Source: Geminicoccus roseus DSM 18922
GTDB taxonomy: Bacteria; Pseudomonadota; Alphaproteobacteria; Geminicoccales; Geminicoccaceae
NCBI RefSeq assembly: GCF_000427665.1
Contig: NZ_KE386572.1
Span: 4,030,373-4,094,372 of the forward strand
DNA: 64,000 bases
Direction: 5' to 3'
Part shown: piece after piece, positions 1 through 8,912 of the stretch
Numbering within the stretch: position 1 is the first letter of the stretch
Layout of the letters: the number at the start of each line of letters is the position of its first letter
The notes under the pieces: model-generated
Told to the model about the DNA's origin: nothing
The model's input: the letters and a program-made list of their open reading frames with translations, nothing else
Database searches by the model: none
Made by a program: the position numbers and the translations under genes

Positions 1-2
1 TC

Positions 3-86
3 GACCGGATCGCGCTGCTGGGCGCCACCATCCCGGCGGTGCGCGCGACCGCGCGGGAAATCCTCCTGGAGCTGCGCGGAAGGTGA
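3..86 (+). CDS. 3' end of a truncated gene, possibly IclR-family regulator
   Basis: Only the last 27 codons lie in the window, ending in TGA. The readable tail is DRIALLGATIPAVRATAREI and then a short basic end. This pattern (hydrophobic residue, P, hydrophobic, R, A-A-x-E-I, short helix to the end) resembles the C-terminal helix of IclR-type transcriptional regulators, whose effector domain closes that way. The identification is weak because no DNA-binding or effector motif is visible. It runs directly into the decayed Lrp/AsnC remnant on the opposite strand, so its own 3' end may also be a product of rearrangement. Confidence 0.35.
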   Translation, partial: DRIALLGATIPAVRATAREILLELRGR

Positions 87-375
87 AACGAAAGCGTACT
101 CGCCGGTGACGTCGTCGCATGGCTGGACCTTGGGCGCGGCTGCAAAGCGGGTCTTGGCGGCGTCCAGAGGGTCCAGCCGCTCGCTCTCGACCGCCACCTC
201 CACCACCAGGGTGAGAGGGCGGCCGAGCCTGGCCGGATCGAGCCGGGCGACATTGGCCTGGATGAAGCCGCTCTGCTCCATCCGCCGGATCCGGTGCTGC
301 GGGGTGGCGGTGTCCCGCTGCAGGTCGCCAGGATCCTGCGGTCGGACCGGTCGATGCCGCCCTGTTCAGGTCGGA
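84..375 (-). pseudogene. Frameshifted Lrp/AsnC-family regulator remnant
   Basis: Reading the minus strand from about 375 gives GIDRSDRRILAT, the usual start of an Lrp/AsnC helix-turn-helix domain. Near 330 the frame shifts and continues as LQRDTATPQHRIRRMEQSGF. About 15-20 residues that should carry the recognition helix are missing at that point. The following stretch (LDPARLGRPLTLVVEVAVE, then DDVTGEYAFVS) matches the start of the Lrp effector (RAM/AsnC_trans_reg) domain. It is then cut off near position 84, where the end of another gene begins. A frameshift, an internal deletion and a missing C-terminus make this a clear pseudogene. It lies next to a truncated diaminopropionate ammonia-lyase on the other strand. 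Lrp-type regulators are often divergent from amino-acid catabolic genes, so the two were probably partners. Confidence 0.7.
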
Positions 376-423
376 TGCTTTGGGCGAGGTGCGGGCGTTC
401 CTGGCCTGGACGGGCCGGCCGGG

Positions 424-1020
424 GCGGAAGGCTGGACGGTGGTCTCGGATACGTCCTGGCCGGACTATAAGCGGATCCCTGGCTTGGAGATGCAGGGCTA
501 TGCGCAGATGGCGGAGCCGCCGGCCCGTGTGTTCATTCAGGCCGGGGCGGGCGGGGTCGCCGCAGCGGTGGCGGCGCATCTGCACCAGGTGCTGGGCGAC
601 CGGCGGCCGTTCCTGGTGGTGGCCGGGCCGGCCAGGGCCGCCTGCGTGCTGGCCGCCGCGCAAGCTGGGCGGGTGGGGCGGATCTCCACGGAGGAGCCGA
701 CGGTGATGGCGATGCTGGCATGCGGCGAGACCTCGCCGGTTGCCTGGCGGGTGCTGGCGCGCTTGGCCGACGGGTTCATGGCGGTGGGGGAGGCGGACGC
801 GGTGGAGGCGATGCGCCGGCTGGCCCGTCCGTCGCGCGGCGATCTTTCGGTGGTGGCCGGCCAGAGCGGCGGGGCCGGCCTGCTGCACGCGACGCGCGAC
901 CCGGATCTGAGCGCGGAACCGGGCCTGGACGCCCGGGCGCGGGTCCTGTTGTTCAACACCGAGGGCGCCACCGACCCCGCCCGCTACCGCGAGCTGGTCG
1001 GGTTGGCGCCGCCTGGCTGA
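424..1020 (+). pseudogene. C-terminal remnant of diaminopropionate ammonia-lyase
   Basis: The last about 198 residues of a PLP-dependent 2,3-diaminopropionate ammonia-lyase (DpaL/YgeX type) are intact, beginning at AEGWTVVSDTSWPDYKRIPG. Diagnostic stretches follow: MQGYAQMA, VFIQAGAGGVAAAVAAHL, the conserved MAMLACGETSP, the glycine-rich GQSGGAGLL and the C-terminal FNTEGATDPARYRELV. The family is normally about 400 residues. The N-terminal half, including the PLP lysine and substrate loop, is absent, and the sequence upstream of 424 reads as a degraded Lrp/AsnC gene instead. The enzyme would normally convert 2,3-diaminopropionate to pyruvate and ammonia, but this remnant cannot be functional. 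The reading frame stays open upstream only as non-homologous sequence. The preserved frame of the remaining half suggests a fairly recent deletion. Confidence 0.8.
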
Positions 1021-1029
1021 CCCTGCGGC

Positions 1030-1995
1030 TCAGTCGGCTGCCGGCAGCTCGATCCGGCAGTCCAGCCCGCCCGGGAGCAGCGTGAGCCGGGTCACCGCGC
1101 GCAGGGAGAAGGGCAGGGCCACCTCCAGGAGCTCGAAGCCGTGGCCGCGGCGCTGGCTGGGTTCGGCGGGCAGGTCGAGCCCCTGTTCCTTCCAGTGCAG
1201 CTCCACCCGGCGCTCCGCCCCGCTGCCTCGGGTGCTCCAGGTCACCTCCAGCCGACCGTCGGGCCCGGCGAACGCGCCATGGGCGCAGGCATTGGCGGTG
1301 AGTTCGTGCAGGGCCAGCGCCAGTATCTCCACCTTGGCGTGGGCGACGTTGACCGGGCTGCCGCAGATGGTCACCCGGTCGGCCGGCACGTGCTGGGCGG
1401 TCAGCTCGGAGCGCACCAGCTGGTCCAGCCCGACCTCGTCCCGGCCGCCCCAGTTCACCAGGCCCTGGGCGCGGCTGAGCGCCGCCAGCCGGCCGGCGAA
1501 GGTGGCGGCCGCCCTGCGGTCGGTCAGGGTGCGCAGGGCGATCGAGCGGATGGTGGCGAGCAGGTTGCGGATCCGGTGCTGGTGCTGCTGCTCGTCCCGG
1601 TGCGGCGGCTGCAATTCGTGCTGCAGCGCCATCCAGTGGGTCTGCCTGCCCGCGGCGTCGCAGACCGGGGAGATCGTCCACTCCAGCCGGAACTCCTCGC
1701 CGTTCTTGCGGTAGTTGTAGGCCTGGCCGACGAAGCGCTGCTGGGTCCGCAGGCAGTGCTTGAGCCGGTCGAGCACGGCGCGCTCGGTGCGCTTGCCCTG
1801 CAGCATGCGCGGGGTCCGGCCGATCGCCTCGCGCGCGGCGTAGCCGGTCATCTCCTCGAAGGTCGCGTTGACGTACTCGATCCTGGGACCCGGCTCGTCC
1901 AGCTCCAGGTCGGTGACGACCACGGCCACCCCGGCCGTGTCCAGCGCGGAGGCGAGAATGGCGGCGTCCAGGGCGCCGTCGTCGGGAATATCCAT
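1030..1995 (-). CDS. PAS-domain HWE-family sensor histidine kinase
   Basis: This 321-residue cytoplasmic kinase has no membrane segment. Residues about 15-125 form a PAS domain of LOV-like type (IEYVNATFEEMTGY, GRTPRMLQG, NYRKNGEEF). In photoactive LOV domains the second motif is GRNCRFLQG with a flavin-binding cysteine. Here TPR replaces NCR, so light sensing by that chemistry is unlikely. The kinase part carries the H-box HQHRIRNLLATIRSIALRT, the N-box HELTANACAHGAF and the W-x-E signature as HWKEQG, which together place it in the HWE group common in alphaproteobacteria. The start at ATG 1995 precedes MDIPDDGALDAAI. The gene is divergent from a CheB-type methylesterase gene across about 260 bp, so the two may act together. 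No cognate response regulator is adjacent. Confidence 0.88.
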   Translation of the reverse strand: MDIPDDGALDAAILASALDTAGVAVVVTDLELDEPGPRIEYVNATFEEMTGYAAREAIGRTPRMLQGKRTERAVLDRLKHCLRTQQRFVGQAYNYRKNGEEFRLEWTISPVCDAAGRQTHWMALQHELQPPHRDEQQHQHRIRNLLATIRSIALRTLTDRRAAATFAGRLAALSRAQGLVNWGGRDEVGLDQLVRSELTAQHVPADRVTICGSPVNVAHAKVEILALALHELTANACAHGAFAGPDGRLEVTWSTRGSGAERRVELHWKEQGLDLPAEPSQRRGHGFELLEVALPFSLRAVTRLTLLPGGLDCRIELPAAD

Positions 1996-2187
1996 GGGAG
2001 GGCTCCCCGCCGATCTTCGCCGCGCGTCCGGGCGGACGGCCTCCCCCGGATCCGCCTGCCACCTCGCCGGTGCCCTGAACGATGCATCGGAATCGGCAGC
2101 GACGCCGGGGAAGGCGCTCCTCGCGACACGGGCGTCTTGTGAGGGTCGATCCTACACCCAACGGTTGCCTGCCGTCCGATTATATCG

Positions 2188-2205
2188 CGATCGCCCCGGC
2201 GATCG
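2188..2205. promoter_or_regulatory. 18-bp dyad in the HWE kinase / CheB-like divergent promoter
   Basis: The sequence CGATCGCC-CC-GGCGATCG is a perfect inverted repeat with a 2-bp centre. It ends 54 bp upstream of the CheB-like ATG and lies about 190 bp from the kinase start. The location and symmetry fit an operator for a dimeric regulator, but no known consensus is recognised. The rest of this 263-bp intergenic stretch (1996-2258) holds no gene that I can see. Confidence 0.35.
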
Positions 2206-2258
2206 GACATACTGGCCGCCACCAGGCCGGCCGCGCCTCCAGCGGCAGGGAAGGGCTG

Positions 2259-2870
2259 ATGAGCCAAGCGACCACCATGGCCAGCGGAGCGGCGCCCGCC
2301 AAGCGCTGCATCGCGATCGGCGCGTCCGGCCGTAGCGGGCTCGACGACATCCGCCGGCTGCTGGCGGCCCTGCCGGCGCCGCTGCCGGCGTCGGTGCTGG
2401 CGGTGCTGCACCGGCCGGTCGACGAGATCAGCCACCTGCAGGAGATCCTGGCCCGCGCGACGCGGCTGCCGGTGCGGATCGCGCGCGAGGGCGAGAAGCT
2501 GCAGCCGGGCCGGGTCTATGTGGGCGAGCCCGCCTGGCATCTCACCATGCTGGAAGGCGGGATGGCCGGGATGGTCGCCGGGGAGGACAACCAGTACCGC
2601 AACCGCACCGTCGACATCCTGTTCCGCTCGGTGGCCGAGCATTGCGGCCAGGGCGCGATCGGCGTGGTGCTGTCCGGGTCGCTGGACGACGGGGCGCGGG
2701 GGCTGGCGGCGATCCGCGCCGCCCATGGGACGACCATGGTGCTCACGCCCGAGCGCGACCAGCCGCCCGGCATGCCGGAGAACGCCATCGACCATGACGG
2801 CCCGATCAACGTGATCGGCTCGCCGGCCTTCATCGCGGCCGAGATCGCCCGGCTGCTGGCGCCCGCCTAG
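2259..2870 (+). CDS. Stand-alone CheB-type protein-glutamate methylesterase domain
   Basis: The 203-residue product is essentially a CheB C-terminal domain with no receiver domain. The three catalytic positions of the CheB family can be placed: Ser in CIAIGASGRSG near the N-terminus, His in VLAVLHRPVDE, and Asp in VLSGSLDDGARGL, followed by the family-typical PPGMPENAI. ATG 2259 was chosen because a purine-rich stretch (GGCAGGGAAGGG) lies just upstream and the domain starts directly after it; longer in-frame reading upstream has no homology. In chemotaxis CheB demethylates or deamidates receptor glutamates. No che gene is present here, and the partner is a divergent HWE kinase. A role in a signalling complex rather than chemotaxis is my inference. 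Confidence 0.82.
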   Translation: MSQATTMASGAAPAKRCIAIGASGRSGLDDIRRLLAALPAPLPASVLAVLHRPVDEISHLQEILARATRLPVRIAREGEKLQPGRVYVGEPAWHLTMLEGGMAGMVAGEDNQYRNRTVDILFRSVAEHCGQGAIGVVLSGSLDDGARGLAAIRAAHGTTMVLTPERDQPPGMPENAIDHDGPINVIGSPAFIAAEIARLLAPA

Positions 2871-2885
2871 GCGCGGCTCCAACGA

Positions 2886-2913
2886 AAAAGGGGTGGCCGG
2901 AGCCACCCCTTTT
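2886..2913. terminator. Bidirectional rho-independent terminator between CheB-like gene and rpsA
   Basis: AAAAGGGGTGGC and GCCACCCCTTTT form a 12-bp perfect stem around a CGGA loop. The A-run on one side and T-run on the other let it end transcription from both converging genes: the methylesterase gene stopping at 2870 and rpsA stopping at 2941. Confidence 0.85.
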
Positions 2914-2940
2914 CCATGTTCGACCGTGCGAGCGGACCGA

Positions 2941-4719
2941 TCACTCGGCCTTGGGCTCGGCGGCTTCCGTCTCGGGAGCGGCCTCGGCTTCCGGAGCCGC
3001 CGCCTCGGACTGGCTGCCGGCCTGCTGCTTGCGGCGCAGCGCGGCGCCCAGGATGTCGCCCAGCGACGCGCCGCTGTCCGACGAGCCGAACTCGGCCATG
3101 GCCTGCTTTTCCTCGGCCACTTCCAGCGCCTTCACCGACAGCTGCAGCTTGCGCGACTGGGCGTCGATCGCCTGGACGCGGGCGTCCAGCTTCTCGCCCA
3201 CCGCGAAGCGGTCCGGCCGCTGGTCCTGGCGGTCGCGGGCCAGCTCCATCTTGCGGATGAAGCCAGGCGCGCCGCTGCTGGTCTCGATCTCGAGGCCACC
3301 GGGGGTGACTTCCTTGACCGTGCAGGTGACGCGGTCGCCCTTCTTCACGCCGGCAATGGCTTCCTTGAAGGGGTCGCCGGCCAGCTGCTTGACGCCGAGG
3401 GAGATGCGCTCCTTCTCGATGTCGACCTCGAGGACGACGGCCTTGACCATGTCGCCCTTCTTGTACTGCTGCGCGGCCTGCTCGCCGTCCATCTCCCAGG
3501 AGAGGTCGGTGAGGTGGACCATGCCGTCGATGTCCTCGTCGAGGCCCAGGAACACGCCGAACTCGGTGATGTTCTTGACCTCGCCGTCGACGATCGTGCC
3601 CGCCGGATACTTCTCGGCGAAGCTCTCCCACGGGTTCTGCATGACCTGCTTGAGGCCCAGCGAGATGCGGCGCTTGTCCGGATCCACCTCGAGCACCATG
3701 ACCTCGACTTCCTGCGAAGTCGAAACGATCTTGCCGGGGTGGATGTTCTTCTTGGTCCAGGACATCTCGGAGACGTGCACCAGACCCTCGACACCGGGCT
3801 CCAGCTCCACGAAGGCGCCGTAGTCGGTGATGTTGGTGACGCGGCCGGAGAACTTGGCGCTGACCGGGTACTTGGCGTCGACGCCTTCCCACGGATCCGC
3901 CTCCAGCTGCTTCATGCCGAGGCTGATGCGCTGGGTCTCGCGGTTGAAGCGGATCACCTGCACGCGGACGTTCTGGCCGACCTGCAGGACGTCGGTGGGA
4001 TGCGCCACCCGCTTCCAGCTGATGTCGGTGACGTGCAGCAGGCCGTCCAGGCCGCCCAGGTCGACGAACGCACCGTAGTCGGTGATGTTCTTGACCACGC
4101 CGTCGATGATCTGGCCTTCCTTGAGGTTGGCCAGGAGCTCGTTGCGCTGCTCGGCGCGGCTCTCTTCGAGCACGGCGCGGCGCGACACCACGATGTTGCC
4201 GCGGCGGCGGTCCATCTTGAGGATCAGGAACGGCTCGGGCTTGCCGACCAGGTGGCCGACCTCGCGCACCGGGCGGATGTCGACCTGCGAGCCCGGCAGG
4301 AACGCCACCGCACCGCCCAGGTCGACGGCGAAGCCGCCCTTGACCCGGCCGAAGATGTGGCCCTCGACCTTCTGCTCGGCGGTGAACGCCGATTCCAGAC
4401 GGTTCCAGCTCTCTTCGCGGCGAGCCTTGTCCCGGCTCAGAACGGCCTCGCCGTTCTTGTTCTCGAACCGCTCGACATAGATGTCGACCTGGTCGCCGAC
4501 ATTCACCTCGACCGGCTGGCCCTGGGTGGAGAACTCTTTGAGCGCCACCCGCCCTTCGGCCTTGAGGCCCACGTCGACGATGGCTTCGTCGCCATCGATC
4601 GCGATGATCCGGCCCTTGACGACCGAGCCTTCCAGGCGATCGCCGCGACCGAAGCTCTCGTCGAGCATGGCGGCGAAATCGTCGCGGGAGGCCGACGAAG
4701 CAGAGGAGAGATCCTGCAT
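2941..4719 (-). CDS. rpsA: 30S ribosomal protein S1
   Basis: The 592-residue protein consists of six S1 RNA-binding repeats. Each shows the typical pattern such as [29 protein letters not shown], seen here in parts as [33 protein letters not shown] and [20 protein letters not shown]. It tethers mRNA to the 30S subunit for translation initiation. The length is normal for alphaproteobacteria (about 560-600). The start [19 protein letters not shown] at 4719 precedes the first S1 domain directly. The C-terminal about 35 residues are rich in Ala and Glu and low in complexity. It follows cmk by 75 bp on the same strand in the widely conserved aroA-cmk-rpsA order, and the terminator at 2886-2913 closes the unit. 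Confidence 0.97.
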   Translation of the reverse strand: MQDLSSASSASRDDFAAMLDESFGRGDRLEGSVVKGRIIAIDGDEAIVDVGLKAEGRVALKEFSTQGQPVEVNVGDQVDIYVERFENKNGEAVLSRDKARREESWNRLESAFTAEQKVEGHIFGRVKGGFAVDLGGAVAFLPGSQVDIRPVREVGHLVGKPEPFLILKMDRRRGNIVVSRRAVLEESRAEQRNELLANLKEGQIIDGVVKNITDYGAFVDLGGLDGLLHVTDISWKRVAHPTDVLQVGQNVRVQVIRFNRETQRISLGMKQLEADPWEGVDAKYPVSAKFSGRVTNITDYGAFVELEPGVEGLVHVSEMSWTKKNIHPGKIVSTSQEVEVMVLEVDPDKRRISLGLKQVMQNPWESFAEKYPAGTIVDGEVKNITEFGVFLGLDEDIDGMVHLTDLSWEMDGEQAAQQYKKGDMVKAVVLEVDIEKERISLGVKQLAGDPFKEAIAGVKKGDRVTCTVKEVTPGGLEIETSSGAPGFIRKMELARDRQDQRPDRFAVGEKLDARVQAIDAQSRKLQLSVKALEVAEEKQAMAEFGSSDSGASLGDILGAALRRKQQAGSQSEAAAPEAEAAPETEAAEPKAE

Positions 4720-4794
4720 GAAAACTCCGGGGGTAACCGGCTGCCGCGCACGACACCGGGCTCGAGGTTGGTCAAGTGATCCTGAGAAGAACGG

Positions 4795-5436
4795 TCAGCC
4801 GCAAAGGGCGCGGGCCTCGTCGACCATGGCCACCGCCGCCCGGAAGGCGGTTTCGGGATCCATGTCGGTGTTGTCGAGAACCCGAGCGTCCGGCGCAACG
4901 ACCATGGGCGCGACCGCACGACACCCGTCGCGACGATCACGCTCACGCATTTCCTCCAGAACCGAGGGGAAACTAGCGTTTTCCCCCCGCCTTAGCAACT
5001 CCGCGTGGCGGCGGAACGCCCGCTCCTCCACGGTGGCGGTCACCCAGAGCTTCACCGTGGCGTCCGGGCAGACCACCGTGCCGATGTCGCGCCCGGCCAG
5101 CACCGCGCCGGGCGGGGTGGCGGCGAAGCGGCGCTGCGCCAGCAAGAGCGCGGCGCGCACGTCCGGGTAGGCGGCGACCTTGGAGGCGCCGTTGCCGACC
5201 TCCTCGGCGCGCAGGTCGCTGCGCTCGGTGTCGGCGACCCCGACCGTGCCGGCCATCGCCGACGCCCTGGCCGCGTCGCCCAGGTCGGCGCCGGCGTCCA
5301 GCAGCTTGCGGGCCAGCGCCCGGTAGAGCAGGCCGGTGTCCAGGTATTGCAGGCCGAAATGGCCGGCCAGCCGCCTGGCCAGGGTGCTCTTGCCGGACGC
5401 GGCCGGCCCGTCCACCGCGATCACGAGATGGCTCAC
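4795..5436 (-). CDS. cmk: Cytidylate kinase
   Basis: Cmk phosphorylates CMP and dCMP with ATP, feeding nucleotide and DNA synthesis. The 213-residue protein starts [20 protein letters not shown], whose GPAASGKST is the P-loop. It continues with [12 protein letters not shown] for the nucleotide-monophosphate site and ends with [12 protein letters not shown] and [10 protein letters not shown], both typical of the family. The start is GTG at 5436, which overlaps the aroA stop in a GTGA arrangement, pointing to translational coupling. No ATG is available near the P-loop, supporting GTG. It sits between aroA and rpsA. Confidence 0.95.
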   Translation of the reverse strand: MSHLVIAVDGPAASGKSTLARRLAGHFGLQYLDTGLLYRALARKLLDAGADLGDAARASAMAGTVGVADTERSDLRAEEVGNGASKVAAYPDVRAALLLAQRRFAATPPGAVLAGRDIGTVVCPDATVKLWVTATVEERAFRRHAELLRRGENASFPSVLEEMRERDRRDGCRAVAPMVVAPDARVLDNTDMDPETAFRAAVAMVDEARALCG

Positions 5437-6764
5437 GCGCCCACCTCCGTGATCCTGGCGCCCAGGCCGTTCATCAGCGGCACGAAGCCCGGGAAGCTGG
5501 TGAGGATCGCCTCCGCCCCCAGCACCTCCACCGGCTGGTCGGCAAGCCCGCCCAGCACCAAGAAGCTCATGGCGATCCGGTGGTCGAGCCTGGCATCGAC
5601 CGTGACGCCGCCGGCCAGGGCCGAGCCGCCGCTGCCATGGACGATCAGGTCGTCGTTCTCGACCTCGACCGTCGCCCCGCAGGCGGCCAGGCCCTCGGCC
5701 ATCACCGCCAGCCGGTCGCTTTCCTTGACCCTGAGCTCGGCCAGGCCGCGCATCCGGGTGGTGCCGCGGGCAAGCGACGCCACCACCGAGAGCACCGGGT
5801 ACTCGTCGATCATCGAGGGAGCCCGGCCCTCCGGCACGTCGACGCCCCGCAGCTCGCCGCCCTCGACCAGCAGGTCGGCCACGACCTCGCCGCCCACGCT
5901 GCGCTGGTTCTGCTCGGTGATCACCGCACCCATCTCGCGCAGGGTGATGAACAGGCCGGTGCGAAGCGGGTTCACGCACACGCCCTGCACCAGCACCCGG
6001 CTGCCGGGCGTGACCGCGGCCGCTGCCACGGGGAACGCCGCCGAGGACGGGTCGGAGGGGACCAGGAACGAGGAGGGGCGCAGTTCCGGCCGCCCGGTGA
6101 TCCGCACGGTCAGCGCGCCGTCCGGCCCGGTCTCGCTGGCGACGGCAGCGCCCATATGGGCCAGCATCCGCTCGGTATGGTCGCGGGACGCCAGGGGCTC
6201 GGTCACGGTGGTCTCGCCCTTGGCGTGCAGCCCGGCCAGGAGGATCGCCGACTTCACCTGGGCGCTGGCGACCGGGCTCTGGTAGGCGAGCGGCAGCAGG
6301 TCGCGGGTGCCGGTGATCGCGGCGGGCAGGCGCTGGCCGGAGCGGCCGGTGAAGGCGGCGCCCATCCTGGCCAGCGGCGCCATCACCCGGGCCATCGGCC
6401 GCGAGCGCAGCGAACCGTCGCCGGTCATGATGCTGGTGAAGGGGTGGCCGGCCAGCAGGCCCATCATCAGCCGCGCGCCGGTGCCGGCATTGCCCATGTC
6501 CAGGACGTCGGCGGGCTCGGCCAGGCCGCCCACGCCCACGCCGTGCACGCTCCAGGCGCCCTCGCCGGTGCGGGCGATCTCGACCCCCAGCTTCTGCAGG
6601 GCATGGGCGGTGGCCAGGACGTCCTCGCCCTCGAGCAGGCCCTCGATCCGGCTCTCGCCGACGGCCAGCGCCGAGAACATCAGGGAGCGGTGGGAGATCG
6701 ACTTGTCGCCGGGCACGCGCAGCGTACCCTCCAAGGCGCCGGTGCGGGCCGCCCGAAGTTGCAT
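5433..6764 (-). CDS. aroA: 3-phosphoshikimate 1-carboxyvinyltransferase (EPSP synthase)
   Basis: AroA joins phosphoenolpyruvate to shikimate-3-phosphate in the shikimate pathway. The 443-residue protein begins [20 protein letters not shown], and the GDKSISHRS motif follows immediately, so ATG 6764 fits. A longer reading upstream to 6902 lacks family homology. Several features match class II (CP4-like) enzymes: GDKS, SAQVK and RDHTE. The PEP-site loop, however, reads GNAGTGAR, keeping glycine where the glyphosate-insensitive CP4 enzyme has alanine (GNAATGCR). The usual class II N-x-T-R appears as NPLR. The catalytic region IDEYPVLSV and the C-terminal [12 protein letters not shown] are intact. 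It overlaps cmk by 4 bp and is divergent from the TIGR02300 gene. Confidence 0.96.
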   Translation of the reverse strand: MQLRAARTGALEGTLRVPGDKSISHRSLMFSALAVGESRIEGLLEGEDVLATAHALQKLGVEIARTGEGAWSVHGVGVGGLAEPADVLDMGNAGTGARLMMGLLAGHPFTSIMTGDGSLRSRPMARVMAPLARMGAAFTGRSGQRLPAAITGTRDLLPLAYQSPVASAQVKSAILLAGLHAKGETTVTEPLASRDHTERMLAHMGAAVASETGPDGALTVRITGRPELRPSSFLVPSDPSSAAFPVAAAAVTPGSRVLVQGVCVNPLRTGLFITLREMGAVITEQNQRSVGGEVVADLLVEGGELRGVDVPEGRAPSMIDEYPVLSVVASLARGTTRMRGLAELRVKESDRLAVMAEGLAACGATVEVENDDLIVHGSGGSALAGGVTVDARLDHRIAMSFLVLGGLADQPVEVLGAEAILTSFPGFVPLMNGLGARITEVGA

Positions 6765-6925
6765 CGCCAGAACATCCGTCCGAGGTTGCCGGCCGCGATG
6801 GGCCGGACGTGATTCATCGTGGCGCGGCGGTTGGCGCGCACGAAATGATTTTTGACAGAGGTGGCGGCCCGTGGCAATCGCGGCCAAGTTTTCCCCTCTC
6901 ACGTCACGTATCCGGAGGCCCCCCG

Positions 6926-7342
6926 ATGGCCAAGCCCGAATGGGGCACGAAGCGCATCTGCCTGAACTGCGGTGCCCGCTTCTATGATTTCAACGCAACC
7001 GAGATCGCCTGCCCGTCCTGCGGGACGCCCTACGACGTCGAGACCGCCAGCCGGGCGCGCAAGGCGCGGCCCAGCCGTGCCGCGGCGATCGACGACGACG
7101 AGAAGAAGATCGTCAAGAAGCCGGCGGTGGTCGACGACGACGCCGATGTCGCCGACGAGGCGGTCGACGACGATGTCGTGGTCGAGGACGACGTGGAGGA
7201 AGAGGCCGACGTCGTGGTCGAGGCCGACGACGACGAGGAAGAGGACGATCCGCTGATCGAGGACGTCGAGGAACTCGGCGACGAGGACGACATGTCCGAC
7301 GTCATCGAGGGCGGCCGGGACGAGGACGAGGAGACCCGCTGA
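6926..7342 (+). CDS. TIGR02300 (FYDLN-type) acidic zinc-ribbon protein
   Basis: This 138-residue protein has an N-terminal zinc ribbon with two CxxC pairs (CLNCG and CPSCG) enclosing FYDFN, the variant here of the FYDLN motif that names the family. After a short basic stretch (ARKARPSR) the rest is almost entirely Asp, Glu and Val, a disordered acidic tail. The family is confined largely to alphaproteobacteria and its function is unknown. ATG 6926 has a GGAGG ribosome site 7 bp upstream and starts MAKPEWGTKRIC, the conserved beginning. It is divergent from aroA and upstream of tRNA-Ala, a commonly seen neighbourhood. The acidic tail makes the codon use locally skewed to GAC, GAG and GTC. Confidence 0.93.
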   Translation: MAKPEWGTKRICLNCGARFYDFNATEIACPSCGTPYDVETASRARKARPSRAAAIDDDEKKIVKKPAVVDDDADVADEAVDDDVVVEDDVEEEADVVVEADDDEEEDDPLIEDVEELGDEDDMSDVIEGGRDEDEETR

Positions 7343-7351
7343 GCCTCGAAA

Positions 7352-7394
7352 GAGCCGGAAGCTGCATTTCCCTCTTGCCAGCAGCTTCCGGCTC
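7352..7394 (+). terminator. Long hairpin after the TIGR02300 gene
   Basis: GAGCCGGAAGCTGC and GCAGCTTCCGGCTC pair perfectly over 14 bp around a 15-nt pyrimidine-rich loop, starting 10 bp past the stop codon. There is no T-run, so it could be a terminator of reduced strength or an mRNA 3'-end stabiliser. It separates the coding unit from the tRNA gene 28 bp further on. Confidence 0.55.
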
Positions 7395-7421
7395 GCCTAT
7401 CTCGCCCCTCGTTCGCCGGGC

Positions 7422-7497
<76 letters not shown>

Positions 7498-7754
7498 TTC
7501 CCCGCGAACGAGTGCAGTAGATTGGTCGAAGCCGGCAGCCCGACAGGGTGCCGGCAAGTTGCCGGAAAGCCTGGCGACCGTTGGGGCAGGCAGCGGGCAC
7601 TGGCGATCGGCCAGACCTTCTCCCGCCTGATCTTTCCCCTGATTACCATGTCGTCGATGATGCCGTCCGTCGAAGCCGCCAGGCGCTGGCCGATGTTGGC
7701 TGCAAGGGTCGCGTCGCCCGTGCTCGCCCCTGGGCGGCGCCCCGGGAGATGGAC

Positions 7755-8894
7755 ATGGCGCAACCCTTCGTGATCGACATTCCCGACCAGCGGCTGGCCG
7801 CGATCATGGCCAGGGTCCAAGCCTATGACTGGAGCCAGCTTCCCGATGCGGGCGGCTGGACGGCCGGGGTCGGCATCGCCGACCTGAAGCGGCTGGTCGC
7901 CTACTGGTGCGACCACTACGACTGGCGCGCGGCGGAAGCCCGCCTGAACCGGCTTCCGCAGTTCCTGGCCAGGATCGAGGGCGAGCCGATCCATTTCATC
8001 CATGTCCGGGGCAACGGCTCCAAGCCGCCGCTTTTGCTGCTGCATGGCTGGCCCGGCTCGTTCATCGAGTTCGAGCAGTTGCTGGCGCCGCTGGCAGCAG
8101 ACGGGCACGACGTGATCGTGCCGTCCTTGCCGGGCTTCGCGTTTTCCAACCCGATCACGCGCGTGACTGGGCCGCGCCGGGCCGCGGGCCTCCTGCACGG
8201 GCTGATGGCCGAGCTGTTCGCAGGACGCCGCTTCATCGTGCAGGGCGGCGACTGGGGCGCCCATATCGCCAGCTGGATGGCCTATCTCGAGCCGGACGCG
8301 CTGCTGGGCTTCCACATCAACATGATGACTGTCTATGCCGAGGACGTGGCGCCTACCACGGCCGAGGAGAAGGAGCTGATCGCCCGGCGCGCGGCGATCC
8401 TGGACTGGGAGACCGGCTACCGCCTGGAGCAGGAGACCCGACCGCAGACGCTGGGCGTGGCGATGGCCGACAGCCCGGTGGGCGCGGCCGGCTGGATCCT
8501 GGAGAAGTTCGGCCAATGGGCGGACCTGCCCAAGCGCGCCGATGGCAGCCCCGACCTGTGGAGCCGGTTCTCGGAAGAGGACCTGCTCACCAACATCATG
8601 CTCTATCTGGCGCCGCCGGCGGTGGTCACGTCGACCTGGATCTACCATGGCCGGCGGCTGGAGGGATCGGACCGGTTCCCGGCCGGGACGCGCATCCGGG
8701 TGCCGATGGGCGGCGCCGCCTTTCCCGACCCGGTGTTCCTGCCGACGCCGCGCTCGATGGTGGAGCGGACCTACAACGTGGTGCACTGGAGCGAGATGCC
8801 GGCCGGCGGCCACTTCGCGGCGCTGGAACAGCCGGGCCTCCTGCTGGCCGACCTGCGCGCCTTCGTGGATACGGTGGCGGGCCTTGGCCGCTGA
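7755..8894 (+). CDS. Epoxide hydrolase (EHN-domain, alpha/beta hydrolase fold)
   Basis: The 379-residue protein matches microsomal-type epoxide hydrolases, with an N-terminal EHN domain (residues about 1-100, FVIDIPDQRLAAIMARV and WCDHYDWRAAEARLN). The hydrolase core contains the oxyanion motif LLHGWPGS, the nucleophile elbow GGDWGA with its catalytic Asp, and the general-base His in MPAGGHFAALEQP. It would open epoxides to diols through an alkyl-enzyme ester. No signal peptide is visible. Two ATGs lie six bases apart. I chose the second (7755) because a GGGAG ribosome site abuts the first but is 6 bp from the second. It is convergent with the zinc operon and seems monocistronic. Substrate cannot be inferred. 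Confidence 0.88.
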   Translation: MAQPFVIDIPDQRLAAIMARVQAYDWSQLPDAGGWTAGVGIADLKRLVAYWCDHYDWRAAEARLNRLPQFLARIEGEPIHFIHVRGNGSKPPLLLLHGWPGSFIEFEQLLAPLAADGHDVIVPSLPGFAFSNPITRVTGPRRAAGLLHGLMAELFAGRRFIVQGGDWGAHIASWMAYLEPDALLGFHINMMTVYAEDVAPTTAEEKELIARRAAILDWETGYRLEQETRPQTLGVAMADSPVGAAGWILEKFGQWADLPKRADGSPDLWSRFSEEDLLTNIMLYLAPPAVVTSTWIYHGRRLEGSDRFPAGTRIRVPMGGAAFPDPVFLPTPRSMVERTYNVVHWSEMPAGGHFAALEQPGLLLADLRAFVDTVAGLGR

Positions 8895-8912
8895 CGACCA
8901 AGGGGCATGGGG

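Noticed and set aside
106-423. In-frame extension in front of the ammonia-lyase remnant
   Set aside because: The translation has no homology to the enzyme; the minus strand of this stretch reads as an Lrp/AsnC fragment.
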